A stretch of DNA of 12,418 bases from Methanomicrobium sp. (GCA_017553245.1 JAFZMT010000102.1:1-12418); one strand, 5' to 3'. Counted from the first letter of the stretch, positions 1-7,968 are shown. Notes: generated by a model from the sequence alone, not told the origin. Numbers and translations are program-made.

Positions 1-90
1 ACATGTCCGTGCTCAACATCTGAAACGGCAGAATAACTTAGATAATTCAGTCTTTAATATTTTCAATCATCCAATTTTCAAATTTTAAAT

Positions 91-104
91 ATTTTAAAAA
101 AAGA
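91..104 (-). terminator. T-tract terminator candidate after sepS
   Basis: About 30 bases beyond the sepS stop, the minus strand carries a run of seven T (96-102) followed by AT-rich sequence. Archaeal transcription commonly ends at oligo-T stretches without a strong hairpin, and none is visible here. The rest of positions 1-133 is AT-rich and holds no gene that I can support. Confidence 0.45.
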
Positions 105-133
105 GTTATCAGTGTTTTTTGTTTTTATGCGAT

Positions 134-1804
134 TTACTCGTCACAGCAGTTTGAATGATCGTGGCAACGGCATTCGGGATCGTCGCACTCGCCGTCGCCG
201 CAGCCGCATTCGCATTCCGTCGGTTCAATCTCCCATCTGACGGCTGTAAACATCGGACCGCGGACATCTATCTTCTTGTTGTTGTCGGTGATATAGCGCA
301 TCGCCCACGGCGCAATCTTCAGATTAATCTCGGAGGGCACCTTAATCATCTTGAAATCCACGCTTCCGTCCTCGCCGTAGAAGACCGCCTCTTCGATTTT
401 TGCGGCGGCATAGTTGGCGGCGGCGTCAATGAACGATATCTGTGCGTTTACTCCCTTATCGCGCTGCTTCTTGTAGCTCGGCGTGTCGGGAAGACCGAGG
501 ATTTTTCCTTCGGAGACGAAAACGTCATTCAAAGCCGCGGGTCCGAGAAGTTTCGAGTTCTCCTCGTCCTCGTAGACATAGGCTTTGACGCGGCATCCGA
601 AGCCCATATCAACGTCGCAGGCGAGGAACTCGCACGGACTGGGCGCATCGAAGTGCTCGCGGGCGGTCTTTGCGATGGCGGCGGCGATATCGACGCCGAT
701 CTGAGTCTGAGGCTCTTCTTTGAGTGAAACGGCGCGGGCAAGCTCGAGATCCGAGTAATTCTGCGGGAAGAACTGCGGGTGAGTCATGGCACGGACGTCC
801 TCGGCGCCGTATTCGATCATCGCAAGGCGCTCCACGCCCAGACCGAGGTTCATAACGGGGACTTCGACGCCGTATGCCGCAAGCGAATGCGGGGAATACA
901 TGCCGAAGGTAGCGACCTCGACCCAGCCGTGTGTCGGGTGCTTCGCATAGACCTCGGTCTGGGTGTCGGGGATATAGTATTTCGAGCGCTTGTCGTCGGG
1001 TCTGAACTCGAAATCGGTGAAGCCGAACGCCGACAGGAGACCTGCGGCAACCGCTTTTCCGTCCTCAACGCTCACGCCTTCGCCGGCGATGATACACGAC
1101 GCCGAGTGATAGGTCATGAGGCGTGTGGGTCCCTCCTCCTGTTCGCGGCGGAAACAGCGGTCAATGGCAAACATCCGAATCGGAAGCGGCATCTTGTCCC
1201 ACATCGCGCCCAGCGACATGAACCAGCCCGAGGTCATGTGCGAGCGCAGGGTAATCCTCGAGGATTCGGGAACAAGCTCCTTGAACTCGGGGAAGACCTC
1301 TTCGAGGATGTTTACGACGAGTCCGTCGTCGGTGTTGAGGACAACGGCAAGCTCGTGGGTGAGTTCATCGCCGTCGATCTCGGACTTTTTGTAGGCATGC
1401 AGGGTCTTTCTGAGGTTTTCTTCGGTCTCGGCGTCCACGGGGTGACCGATTATCTTTGCAATGCCGTCGAGCTGTTTCTTTCCGATTCCCACATTCGGGC
1501 GCGGAAGACCGCCGATATAGAAAACGCGGTCGAGCACGGCGGAAGCCTCGGGTCCGAACTGCTTGTAGACCTCGCCTTCGTCGATGAAGACAGGCACGCG
1601 TGCCTCATCAAAGCCCATCATCAGATATGCTTCGCGGAGTCTCTGAATGGTCTCCGCAACGGGGTGCTTCTTTGCGCGTCTGATTACGTTTCGCGGATAC
1701 CTCTCCGCGACCGGAACGGTCTCCATAATCTCCGCGCCCTTGTGCCATGCCGCCTCAAAATCGGTTTTGGCAAGTTCTCTGAACTCTTTTGCGCTGAATT
1801 TCAT
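134..1804 (-). CDS. sepS: O-phosphoserine:tRNA(Cys) ligase (SepRS)
   Basis: This class II aminoacyl-tRNA synthetase attaches O-phosphoserine to tRNA-Cys. SepCysS then converts it to Cys-tRNA-Cys; this is the indirect cysteine route of methanogens. The protein has 556 residues, against about 535-540 usual for the family. Visible in sequence: class II motif 2 around residues 216-236 ([13 protein letters not shown], then HSAS, whose serines correspond to phosphoserine-binding positions in known structures), a TFGMYSP segment near 299-305, and motif 3 GLGVERLAM at 321-329. The C-terminal domain (about 350-525) reads tRNA-Cys. Odd: residues 531-556 form a tail with eight Cys and two His (see findings). 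The ATG at 1804 fits the conserved N-terminus ([11 protein letters not shown]). A GGAG lies about 15 bases upstream, which is far for a Shine-Dalgarno. The gene is probably monocistronic: 279 bases separate it from taw1 and its promoter candidate lies in a repeat array. SepCysS is not in the window. Confidence 0.96.
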   Translation of the reverse strand: MKFSAKEFRELAKTDFEAAWHKGAEIMETVPVAERYPRNVIRRAKKHPVAETIQRLREAYLMMGFDEARVPVFIDEGEVYKQFGPEASAVLDRVFYIGGLPRPNVGIGKKQLDGIAKIIGHPVDAETEENLRKTLHAYKKSEIDGDELTHELAVVLNTDDGLVVNILEEVFPEFKELVPESSRITLRSHMTSGWFMSLGAMWDKMPLPIRMFAIDRCFRREQEEGPTRLMTYHSASCIIAGEGVSVEDGKAVAAGLLSAFGFTDFEFRPDDKRSKYYIPDTQTEVYAKHPTHGWVEVATFGMYSPHSLAAYGVEVPVMNLGLGVERLAMIEYGAEDVRAMTHPQFFPQNYSDLELARAVSLKEEPQTQIGVDIAAAIAKTAREHFDAPSPCEFLACDVDMGFGCRVKAYVYEDEENSKLLGPAALNDVFVSEGKILGLPDTPSYKKQRDKGVNAQISFIDAAANYAAAKIEEAVFYGEDGSVDFKMIKVPSEINLKIAPWAMRYITDNNKKIDVRGPMFTAVRWEIEPTECECGCGDGECDDPECRCHDHSNCCDE

Positions 1805-1817
1805 ATTATCGCCGCTG

Positions 1818-1872
1818 TTCTCCTGTGTTTACCTGTAATTATCCTATAATATTACTGTAATTTTACTGTATG
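1818..1872. repeat. Five degenerate 11-bp tandem repeats upstream of sepS
   Basis: Consecutive 11-mers can be read without gaps: ttctcctgtgt (1818), ttacctgtaat (1829), tatcctataat (1840), attactgtaat (1851) and tttactgtatg (1862). The loose core is TACTGTAAT. The 11-bp step is close to one helical turn. The array lies just upstream of sepS and contains its best TATA-like sequence. Confidence 0.7.
1845..1853 (-). promoter_or_regulatory. TATA-like element for sepS
   Basis: The minus strand reads AATATTATA here, 41-49 bases upstream of the sepS ATG. With the usual 22-27 base TATA-to-start distance, this would give a leader of about 15-20 bases. It sits inside the 11-bp repeat array, so the match could partly come from AT-richness. 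Confidence 0.35.
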
Positions 1873-1950
1873 ATCTGAGAATAATGTTATTGATGATAAT
1901 ATTTAGTATAATTCGTATTAATCGGACAGTCACGTGAATATTGCACCATT

Positions 1951-2033
1951 GTTAACACTGTTAACACAGTTATCAACGCACATTTTTACCCAAATTGTTA
2001 ACGCAGTTAATATTTGTTAACGCTGTTAACACA
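1951..2033. repeat. Two clusters of 9-bp GTTAAC-type direct repeats
   Basis: The first cluster is gttaacact (1951), gttaacaca (1960), gttatcaac (1969). After 19 bases, the second cluster is gttaacgca (1997), gttaatatt (2006), one extra base, gttaacgct (2016), gttaacaca (2025). Each core GTTAAC is itself a palindrome; five copies are exact. The clusters lie between the 3' end of taw1 and the sepS promoter region, so they could act on sepS or be non-functional expansions. Confidence 0.75.
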
Positions 2034-2042
2034 CTTGGCATG

Positions 2043-2082
2043 CCGGCACGGTTATCGCTTTACCGGCACGGTTGCCGCTTAA
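2043..2082. repeat. 20-bp tandem duplication after taw1
   Basis: Positions 2043-2062 and 2063-2082 are two head-to-tail 20-mers starting CCGGCACGGTT and ending CGCTT plus AT, with 17 of 20 bases identical. The array ends just before the taw1 stop codon (2084-2086). Small palindromes overlap its left edge (GGCATGCC at 2037-2044 and TGCCGGCA at 2041-2048). I see no T-tract terminator for taw1 on the minus strand here. Confidence 0.7.
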
Positions 2083-2083
2083 A

Positions 2084-3046
2084 TTAACGCCTTGCCATGC
2101 AGACAACGCGGGAGAGGGGATTTTCGTCGACTATCTCATAATCGCAGTACTTCGAGATCTCCTCGGCAAATCCGCGGACATGCGAGTGTTCGGGCATATT
2201 CTCCTGTTTAAGCCGTTTTCGGCTGTGACCGACGAACATGTAGCCCTTGACCTCGATGAAGTCTGCGCCGCTGTCCTGATAGATGCGTGCATACCCTTCG
2301 GGGTCGATATCATTGTAACCTTCGACCACGGTCGTTCTGATTGCGCTTCTGCGGTCTTTAAGCAGGGAGAGACTCTCCATGATATTGTCCCAGAAGTCGG
2401 ATTCGGGGCGGCATAACTTCAGATAGGTCTTTTTGTCGGGCGCATCCACCGAGATATAGGTCTGATACGGTCGGCAATCGCGCAGGACGTCGGGGCGGGT
2501 GCCGTTTGACACAAGAAAGGTCGTGTAGCCTTCGGCGTTCAGCATATCGATGAGCCTCGGCAGACCCGTGTAGAGCGTCGGCTCTCCGGATAGGGATATT
2601 GCCGCCATATTCGGGCTGAGTGCTTCGTCCCAGCGCTCTTTCGTCGCCGTGCTCGTCGGCAGTATCGGGTTATATCCGGCAAGCGACTTCTTCTGAAGCT
2701 TTTTTATCTTCGCGATTATGGTCTCGGGGGGGCATTCCTCCTCTTCGTCGACAGCATAATCCATACACCTCCAGCAGAAGAGACACCTCTGATTGCATTT
2801 GAGAGTCGGCGTCAGCTGAACGCAACGGTGGCTTGTAATGCCGTAAAACTGATGTTTATAGCACATATCGCCGCCCTGAAGCGAGCGCTTGTTCCACATG
2901 CACGGCTTTAACGCCGCGGACGACTTATCCGAAAAAAAGAGATAGCCCTGTTTTTCAAGGGCTTTATACGAATGCTCCGTTTGAACGGGCGCGTTTGCGG
3001 ATTCTGCGGATTCTGCAAAATCCGTATCACATGCTCTTGATTGCAT
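2084..3046 (-). CDS. taw1: 4-demethylwyosine synthase Taw1 (TYW1-type radical SAM)
   Basis: This is a radical SAM enzyme of tRNA modification. It condenses pyruvate carbons onto N1-methylguanosine-37 of tRNA-Phe to form the tricyclic 4-demethylwyosine, the first committed step of archaeal wyosine synthesis. It has 320 residues. Visible: the radical SAM CxxxCxxC at Cys84/88/91 (CNQRCLFC), and three further cysteines at 49, 62 and 75 with 13-residue spacing. That spacing matches the second Fe-S cluster of Methanocaldococcus Taw1. LSGEPTLY at 152-159 is the GGEP-like SAM-binding stretch. The first ~25 residues (Ala/Ser/Glu-rich, partly encoded by 9-bp repeats) exceed the usual N-terminus. I see no better start in frame, so the ATG at 3044-3046 is kept with only a weak ribosome site. 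It overlaps the 3' end of argS by 20 bases, suggesting coupled translation as the last gene of the aRF1-argS-taw1 operon. Confidence 0.94.
   Translation of the reverse strand: MQSRACDTDFAESAESANAPVQTEHSYKALEKQGYLFFSDKSSAALKPCMWNKRSLQGGDMCYKHQFYGITSHRCVQLTPTLKCNQRCLFCWRCMDYAVDEEEECPPETIIAKIKKLQKKSLAGYNPILPTSTATKERWDEALSPNMAAISLSGEPTLYTGLPRLIDMLNAEGYTTFLVSNGTRPDVLRDCRPYQTYISVDAPDKKTYLKLCRPESDFWDNIMESLSLLKDRRSAIRTTVVEGYNDIDPEGYARIYQDSGADFIEVKGYMFVGHSRKRLKQENMPEHSHVRGFAEEISKYCDYEIVDENPLSRVVCMARR
2997..3023. repeat. Three 9-bp tandem repeats in the 5' end of taw1
   Basis: The plus strand reads gcggattct (2997), gcggattct (3006), gcaaaatcc (3015). On the coding strand this yields an AESAESAN-type stretch near residues 11-18 of Taw1. 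The repeat keeps the reading frame because its unit is three codons. It lies right next to the argS stop codon. Confidence 0.65.
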
Positions 3047-4691
3047 CTATACCGAGTGTTGTCAGCGCTTCGCAGAGCGTGTTTCTGGCGGCTTTGACTA
3101 TGGTGAGCCTTGAATCGCGCACCTCGCCTTCCGCCTTGATTACGGGGTTATAGCGGTAGAATGAGTTGAAAAGGTCGGCAAGTTCGCGGGCATAGATTGC
3201 AAGGACATGCGGGCGCAGGTCGCGCGAGATATCGTCGATGACCTTGGGGAACATGCCTATCTTCTTGACAAGCGCAATCTCCTGCTCGGTCTCGGGCGCG
3301 AAAACTTCCTTAAATTCGCCGGCTTTGTCGAGAATCGAGCAGGCGCGGGCGTGCGCATACTGGATATACGGGGCGCTCTGCTTCTCGAAGTCAAGGGCTT
3401 CTTTCCAGTCGAAAACGGTCGACTTCTCCTGTGAAACGCGGACAATGTCATACCTGACGGCGCCGATTGCGACAGACTCCGCAATGCTCCTCTTTTCTTC
3501 CTCGCTGAGTTCGGGTCTTCTGAGGTTGACCTCCTCGTAGGCTCTCTTTCTGACCTCGTCGATGAGGTCGTCGGCGGAGATGAACTTGCCGGCACGCGTG
3601 CTCATTGAGCCTTCCGGCAGCGAAACGAACTCGAAGAAGACGATTTCGGGCGGAACATCGCCCAAGAGCTTCAAAGTCGCCTGAAGCTGTCTGCCGATGA
3701 GCTTGTGGTCGGCGCCCAGAATATCGATTGCACGGTCGTAGTTTGCGGCTTTCCACTCGTGGTATGCCAGATCGCGGGCTGCGTAGACCGACGTTCCGTC
3801 CGAGCGCCTTAAGACGTATTCCTTCTCGAATCCGAACTCGCTTAAGTCGACCGAGAGGGTGCCGTCCTGCTTAGCCTGCGGCAGCGCCTCGATTCTCTTG
3901 AGGACGTTAATCATGGACTTGTTGCGGACGAAGTCGCTCTCGAACATGAAGCGGTTATGCGGCGCATTCATCTCTTTTAAGGTCGCCTTCATGCCGTCAA
4001 GGCAGAGAATGACGGCTTCGCGGAACTTTTTGACCATCTCGGCATCGCCCTGCTCTATGAGCGCCATTCTGCGGTCTATCTCCTCCTTTATCGAGGGGTC
4101 GGCATTGAGTCTTACGTTTGCCTCGACGTAGACGTCGGCAACATACCTGTCGCCCTTTTCGCCTTCTTTTCTGGCGATATCAAGGTTGTCGAAGCCCCAC
4201 GAGACTATGGCAATCTGGCGTCCCATATCGTTCACGTAGTAGTGAACGTCGGTCGTGTAGCCCGCTTTTCTGTAAACCCTCGCCAGCGTGTCGCCGATTA
4301 CCGAGTTTCTGATGTGACCGACATGGAGCGGTCCGTTGGGGTTTGCGCTCGTGTGCTCAAGGCATACGCGGACGTTCTTTGCCGGAAGCTGACCGTATCC
4401 GGGCTTGAGCGCCTCTTTGATTACGCCTTTGAGGTATTCGCCGCCGAATACGAAGTTGATGTAGGGACCTTTCGTCTCCGTGCTCACGCCCTTTCCCGAA
4501 AGTTCATTATCCAGCTGTGCTTTCAGATCCGCGGCTATCTTCGCGGGATTTTCCTTCCTTTTCTTTGCGAGGGAGAATGCAACCGTCGATGCGAGGTCGG
4601 CATGTTCGCCGCCGTCGACGATAAGAACGTCATCCTCGCCCGTGACCTTCTTAAGCGCGTCTTCAACCGCCTTATATGTCTCAAAATACAT
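3027..4691 (-). CDS. argS: Arginyl-tRNA synthetase
   Basis: This class Ia synthetase charges tRNA-Arg with arginine. It has 554 residues, normal for archaeal ArgRS. Domains in order: N-terminal ArgRS-specific domain (about 1-90); Rossmann catalytic domain with the HIGH-type signature HVGH at 123-126, preceded by EHTSANPNGPLHVG; the KMSK-loop equivalent GSMSTRAGK at 361-369; and the helical DALR-type anticodon-binding domain from about 430 (QSAPYIQYAHAR to the end). The ATG at 4689-4691 is preceded by GGTGA about five bases upstream, a good Shine-Dalgarno, which supports the start. The gene lies 43 bases after the aRF1 stop and overlaps taw1. A promoter before aRF1 probably serves all three genes, since no clear promoter is seen in the 43-base gap, which is filled by 9-bp repeats. 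Confidence 0.97.
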   Translation of the reverse strand: MYFETYKAVEDALKKVTGEDDVLIVDGGEHADLASTVAFSLAKKRKENPAKIAADLKAQLDNELSGKGVSTETKGPYINFVFGGEYLKGVIKEALKPGYGQLPAKNVRVCLEHTSANPNGPLHVGHIRNSVIGDTLARVYRKAGYTTDVHYYVNDMGRQIAIVSWGFDNLDIARKEGEKGDRYVADVYVEANVRLNADPSIKEEIDRRMALIEQGDAEMVKKFREAVILCLDGMKATLKEMNAPHNRFMFESDFVRNKSMINVLKRIEALPQAKQDGTLSVDLSEFGFEKEYVLRRSDGTSVYAARDLAYHEWKAANYDRAIDILGADHKLIGRQLQATLKLLGDVPPEIVFFEFVSLPEGSMSTRAGKFISADDLIDEVRKRAYEEVNLRRPELSEEEKRSIAESVAIGAVRYDIVRVSQEKSTVFDWKEALDFEKQSAPYIQYAHARACSILDKAGEFKEVFAPETEQEIALVKKIGMFPKVIDDISRDLRPHVLAIYARELADLFNSFYRYNPVIKAEGEVRDSRLTIVKAARNTLCEALTTLGIDAIKSM

Positions 4692-4706
4692 TATTTCACC
4701 TGTTTT

Positions 4707-4733
4707 TTCAGTATATTCAGTATATTCGGTATT
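4707..4733. repeat. Three 9-bp tandem repeats between aRF1 and argS
   Basis: The plus strand reads ttcagtata (4707), ttcagtata (4716), ttcggtatt (4725), followed by a partial ctcagta that runs into the aRF1 stop codon. The array fills most of the 43-base gap between the two operon genes, leaving only the argS Shine-Dalgarno outside it. Confidence 0.7.
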
Positions 4734-4734
4734 C

Positions 4735-6009
4735 TCAGTAACCCGTCCTGTACCTCAGAATTGCCGCAAAGCCTCCGAATGCGTTGTAGAGCATTGCGCC
4801 TTCCTCGAAGTCGTCCGAGATAATCATGACGGTCGTATTGCCCGCATCCGCAAGGGCGGCAAGCTCGTCAATGATATCGGTCTCATCCGCTATGTATACG
4901 GGCGCCGAACACTTCGGGCAGATTCCTATCTCAATGTCGCTGAGCTTTTTGCCGCCGGACATGTTCACGGTCTCCTCGCGGGAGTAGTCGCAGTTCTGAC
5001 AGCAGATCTTAATCCTCGACATCCTGAGGATACTTGAGAGAAGGAGGACGTCGACCGCGTTGATCTCGAGGTTTTTGCGGACGCTCTCCTCACCGTATGC
5101 GCTTAAGCCGTCGTCCTTGATGAGTTCCTTGAAGAATCTCTCCATCATGACCTTCTCTTTCATGACCTCGACGCCTTTGAGTGCGTCGGCGGCATTGTCC
5201 ACGAGTTCGGAGAGACCGCTTTCGTTGGTGTAGGAAACGTCAAAGAGACCGATTATGCGCTTTTGCAGTTCGTGGTGCAGGTATCCGCCGCTCTCGAACT
5301 CGTCCTTGGTCGGCGTCGGACCGCCGATGAGCACACCCTTGAATCTGTCAAAGAATTCGGGTTCGGCAAGGAAGATGTCGTTGGCGCGGTCGGCTACCCT
5401 CTTATAGAACTCGTTGATGGCAATGAGACGCAGGCGCTGGAAACGCATTGCGGACTGACCGCCTTTCCTCTGTTTGCCGGGAACCGTCGAGGTGACGGTC
5501 GTTATCGCCTCGATTCTGTTGCCGCGCAGGAATCCGACGCAGGCTTCGCGTCTGTCGATAACGATGAGTCCGTAGACCTCCTTCTCGACAAGCATCTGCT
5601 TTAAGGGGTCGAGTTCGAAGTTCGAGGAGCATCGGTACGAGTAGGATGTTATCGGCTCGGGCGGCTCAAGGATTGTGCAGTCGAGGTCGGTTCTGTCGCC
5701 GCCCAGCTTCACGGTTCCGCAGAAGATTGCCATTCCGTTGTCGGGCGCATGCTGGTAGTTCTTCAGGCGCGATAATATTGAGGAGATTGCGCTCTGCACG
5801 TTTGTTCTTGTCTGTTTGCTCTTGATGTTGGCGCACTGTCCGAATTCGTCGCGAAGCTGCGCTGTTACATCGTAGATCTGTTTGTCGCGGGGAATGTAGA
5901 TAGAGATGAGCTCTGTTCCGCTTCCTTCTTTTTCGGCGAGTTTTTCAAGAGTTTTCTTGAATTCATATCGTTTTCTCGCGCTGTCCAACTCTGATGTTTC
6001 TTCTGCCAT
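4735..6009 (-). CDS. prf1: Archaeal peptide chain release factor 1 (aRF1)
   Basis: This eRF1-family class I release factor recognises all three stop codons and triggers peptidyl-tRNA hydrolysis, working with aEF1A in Archaea. It has 424 residues, a typical length. Visible: NIKS stop-codon loop at 61-64, YxCxxxF motif at 125-131 (YRCSSNF), and the GGQ catalytic loop at 183-185 (PGKQRKGGQSAMRFQRLR). The C-terminal domain 3 carries two Cys pairs (CCQNC at 336-340, CPKC at 364-367), a likely zinc ribbon common in archaeal members. The ATG at 6007-6009 gives the expected N-terminus. The ribosome site is weak (GGAAA). This is the first gene of the aRF1-argS-taw1 operon, with a TATA-like box about 155 bases upstream and hence a leader of about 130 bases containing 12-bp repeats. 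Confidence 0.97.
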   Translation of the reverse strand: MAEETSELDSARKRYEFKKTLEKLAEKEGSGTELISIYIPRDKQIYDVTAQLRDEFGQCANIKSKQTRTNVQSAISSILSRLKNYQHAPDNGMAIFCGTVKLGGDRTDLDCTILEPPEPITSYSYRCSSNFELDPLKQMLVEKEVYGLIVIDRREACVGFLRGNRIEAITTVTSTVPGKQRKGGQSAMRFQRLRLIAINEFYKRVADRANDIFLAEPEFFDRFKGVLIGGPTPTKDEFESGGYLHHELQKRIIGLFDVSYTNESGLSELVDNAADALKGVEVMKEKVMMERFFKELIKDDGLSAYGEESVRKNLEINAVDVLLLSSILRMSRIKICCQNCDYSREETVNMSGGKKLSDIEIGICPKCSAPVYIADETDIIDELAALADAGNTTVMIISDDFEEGAMLYNAFGGFAAILRYRTGY

Positions 6010-6074
6010 GTAATTGTTTTCCGTTTCCCGATTTTCGTCCCGGGATTTCCGTTAAGGATATTTCCGGTCAGAAG

Positions 6075-6110
6075 GCGACCGCATATGCAACCGTATATAC
6101 GACCGTATAT
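6075..6110. repeat. Three 12-bp tandem repeats in the aRF1 leader
   Basis: The plus strand reads gcgaccgcatat (6075), gcaaccgtatat (6087), acgaccgtatat (6099); the following gatcgcaccgac is a weaker fourth copy. If the TATA-like box at 6163-6170 is used, the array is transcribed in the 5' leader of aRF1. Confidence 0.7.
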
Positions 6111-6162
6111 GATCGCACCGACCCTGCCACCTTGCAACCTTGCCGACCTTTTGTATGAACTT

Positions 6163-6170
6163 TATTATAA
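6163..6170 (-). promoter_or_regulatory. TATA box candidate for the aRF1-argS-taw1 operon
   Basis: The minus strand reads TTATAATA, preceded by CGAA, which resembles a BRE-TATA arrangement. Transcription would start near 6140. It is the best TATA-like sequence in the 292-base spacer between aRF1 and the hydrolase gene. Confidence 0.45.
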
Positions 6171-6242
6171 TTCGACGTGTACAGCATTAAGTCTTAGTCT
6201 TTTATCAGTATGAGGCAGGGGTGGGACACGGGCTCGGGCGTC

Positions 6243-6270
6243 GGAAAAAGAGGAAAAATATCGGAAAAAG
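6243..6270 (-). terminator. T-rich terminator candidate after the hydrolase gene
   Basis: About 35-60 bases beyond the hydrolase stop, the minus strand carries three T5 runs within 28 bases (CTTTTTCC, ATTTTTCC, CTTTTTCC). Clustered oligo-T tracts are typical archaeal termination signals. The flanking TCGGAAAAAG occurs twice, at 6241 and 6261, so this is also a small direct repeat. Confidence 0.5.
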
Positions 6271-6301
6271 TGGTGGTAATTGAATTGAAATTGCCGGGTA
6301 T

Positions 6302-7309
6302 CTAATATACGTCGGAAGGAGTCTGCGTCCACAGTCCGATATCGGTTCCCGATTTGCGATTCTCAAGTGCCGTGGCGTTTCCGAGTGTTCTCAGCAGGTA
6401 TTGGTCGACTTCGCCGTTGATTCCGTGACCGCCGATGAACATCTCAAAGTCTTTCGGTTCGCCGGCGCGGTTGTATAATCCGAGTCCCTGATCGTAGGGA
6501 ATGAGCGAGTCGTCCGCGGAATGAAGGATATAGACTTCACGCGGCGCTATTTTGCCGATATAGGTGTCGGGGTTGATGCTTCTTACAAAGATGTCCAGTC
6601 CGGAATTGCCCCTGCCTTCTTCGTAGACATAGCCGGATGTCGAGATTCCGACAAAGCCCGCAAAGCCTTCGTCGATTGCGGCGGCAACGCAGGCGTATCT
6701 TCCGCCGTTGGACGAGCCCGCGGCGTAAACCGGCAGGTCGGGACCGTATATGCCGGCGATGTATTTCTGCGCGGCGCATAGGTCAAAGATTATCTTGTAA
6801 TACTGAGGTGTGGCGCCGCGTGAGAAGTATTTATAGTCGGTATCGATGCCCGTGAATGCGTAACCCGGCGTTTTTCCGCCGTTGCCGCGGATGTCGACCG
6901 CCATGAAGACAATGCCGTCCTTCGCATACTCTACGGAGCGGTTGAGGTGCCTGTCTGCGGGAACGCCTGCGCCGGGTGCGAAGACGACAGCCGCTCTTGC
7001 CTTCGAGGCATCTACAGGCTCGGCAATTAAGGCGTATACGTCGCCGCTGCCGTCATTCATGTTCAGTTCGGTGATCTTCACGCTTCCGTCGTCGCTGTAT
7101 GTGACTTCACCGGCGTTATAGGCGTAGTCGGTGCCGGCAAGCTTCAATGCGCCGGATTCCGTGAGCGAATAAGAGTATTTCTCCCCCGCACCGGGGCTTA
7201 ATGGGGTGCGTTCTTCGTTTGCCGCGGTGCACCCCGCAAAAACCGCGGATGCAAATATGAGGCTTACCAGCAGGGCAATCGCCGCCGGCTTCATGAGATT
7301 TCGTTTCAT
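6302..7309 (-). CDS. Secreted alpha/beta-hydrolase, probable lipoprotein
   Basis: The protein looks like an exported alpha/beta-hydrolase fold enzyme (dienelactone hydrolase/S9 peptidase-like group); the substrate cannot be told. From the ATG at 7307-7309 it has 335 residues. It starts with a basic stretch (MKRNLMK), a hydrophobic helix and FAGC, a lipobox-like site with Cys27. It would therefore be anchored outside the membrane. Visible: the nucleophile elbow GSSNGG with Ser200, a likely acid Asp266 or Asp267 (HSADDSL), a likely catalytic His295 (GGHG), and an upstream APGAG/DIRGNGG loop as in related hydrolases. An in-frame ATG 33 bases further up (7342) would place eleven residues before the basic stretch and falls among repeats, so I prefer 7309. 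It lies 76 bases after the Nudix gene on the same strand and could be co-transcribed with it. Confidence 0.8.
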   Translation of the reverse strand: MKRNLMKPAAIALLVSLIFASAVFAGCTAANEERTPLSPGAGEKYSYSLTESGALKLAGTDYAYNAGEVTYSDDGSVKITELNMNDGSGDVYALIAEPVDASKARAAVVFAPGAGVPADRHLNRSVEYAKDGIVFMAVDIRGNGGKTPGYAFTGIDTDYKYFSRGATPQYYKIIFDLCAAQKYIAGIYGPDLPVYAAGSSNGGRYACVAAAIDEGFAGFVGISTSGYVYEEGRGNSGLDIFVRSINPDTYIGKIAPREVYILHSADDSLIPYDQGLGLYNRAGEPKDFEMFIGGHGINGEVDQYLLRTLGNATALENRKSGTDIGLWTQTPSDVY

Positions 7310-7338
7310 GTTATCAACCGTATTTATCGTTTTCAGTC

Positions 7339-7363
7339 TCAATCGTATCGTGTCAATCGTATC
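7339..7363. repeat. 11-bp direct repeat between Nudix and hydrolase genes
   Basis: TCAATCGTATC occurs at 7339-7349 and 7353-7363, a 14-base step. It is surrounded by further TATCGT/TTATCG words (7314-7385). The 76-base gap is almost wholly made of such words. I see no clear promoter in it. Confidence 0.6.
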
Positions 7364-7385
7364 TGTATCGTTTTGTTATCGCCGC

Positions 7386-7937
7386 TCATTCTTTTCTTGC
7401 GAGGCTGCCGTAGGCTTTAACGGCTTCGTCCGAGAGCAGAGACTTAAGGACAAGACAGATTGTCTTGGCATCGACGATTCTGCCGTCGCGGATCATCTCG
7501 AAGACCTCTTCCTTCTTTACCTTGACGACTTCGATGAGCTCATCCTCGTCCTTGTGGAACTCGTTCGACGGCGTGAGGTCGTGAGCCTCATAGAGCCAGA
7601 TTCTTTCGTTGGTGTAGCCCGGCGTCGTATAGATGAACCCGATCTGAACGAGTTTATCCGATCTGAAGCCCGTCTCTTCGATAAGCTCGCGGTATGCGGT
7701 CTCATCGGGAGTCTCGCCCTCGTTCATTGTGCCGGCGGGAGCCTCATAGATGTATTCGTCAATCGGGTAGCGGTACTGCCTTATGAGGTAGCAGTAATCC
7801 CCTTCCATGGGAAGCATTGCCACGGCGCCGCCGGGCTTTACCACGACACGTTCAAGTGTGACGCCGCCAGGGAGGTCGACTTCGACACGCTCTATTTTGA
7901 ACCTGCCGCCGTTGTAGATATCATCGATTTTCTTCAT
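7386..7937 (-). CDS. Nudix hydrolase, ADP-ribose pyrophosphatase-like
   Basis: A Nudix-fold pyrophosphohydrolase of 183 residues. It would cleave a nucleoside diphosphate linked to another group; ADP-ribose (giving AMP and ribose 5-phosphate) is the likely substrate. The Nudix box is complete: Gly69, Glu75, then Arg83-Glu84, Glu87-Glu88 and Gly90, with the catalytic REL.EE.G core. The TTPGYTNE stretch at 104-111, about 16 residues after the box, is typical of ADP-ribose pyrophosphatases. So are the preceding VRQYRY-like segment (LIRQYRYP, 51-58) and EAPAG. The start ATG at 7935-7937 gives a usual N-terminus, though the ribosome site is poor. Upstream lie 11-bp repeats with AT-rich, TATA-like content. 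It probably heads a two-gene unit with the lipoprotein hydrolase, but I infer no shared pathway. Confidence 0.9.
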   Translation of the reverse strand: MKKIDDIYNGGRFKIERVEVDLPGGVTLERVVVKPGGAVAMLPMEGDYCYLIRQYRYPIDEYIYEAPAGTMNEGETPDETAYRELIEETGFRSDKLVQIGFIYTTPGYTNERIWLYEAHDLTPSNEFHKDEDELIEVVKVKKEEVFEMIRDGRIVDAKTICLVLKSLLSDEAVKAYGSLARKE

Positions 7938-7968
7938 TACGCATTCTCTTATTTTCTTGTCGTTTACA

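Noticed and set aside
1..23. Possible end of a plus-strand gene (TGA at 21-23) or start of a minus-strand gene (ATG at 20-18)
   Set aside because: Fewer than ten codons are visible in either case, with no ribosome site or recognisable residues, so neither can be supported.
779..1849. 356-codon plus-strand frame opposite sepS
   Set aside because: Shadow of a high-GC-third-position gene; sepS on the other strand has full family motifs and this frame resembles nothing known.
1951..2033. Replication origin (ORB-type) repeats
   Set aside because: The 9-bp GTTAAC units do not contain a recognisable origin recognition box and no orc1/cdc6 gene is in the window; kept only as an unexplained repeat.
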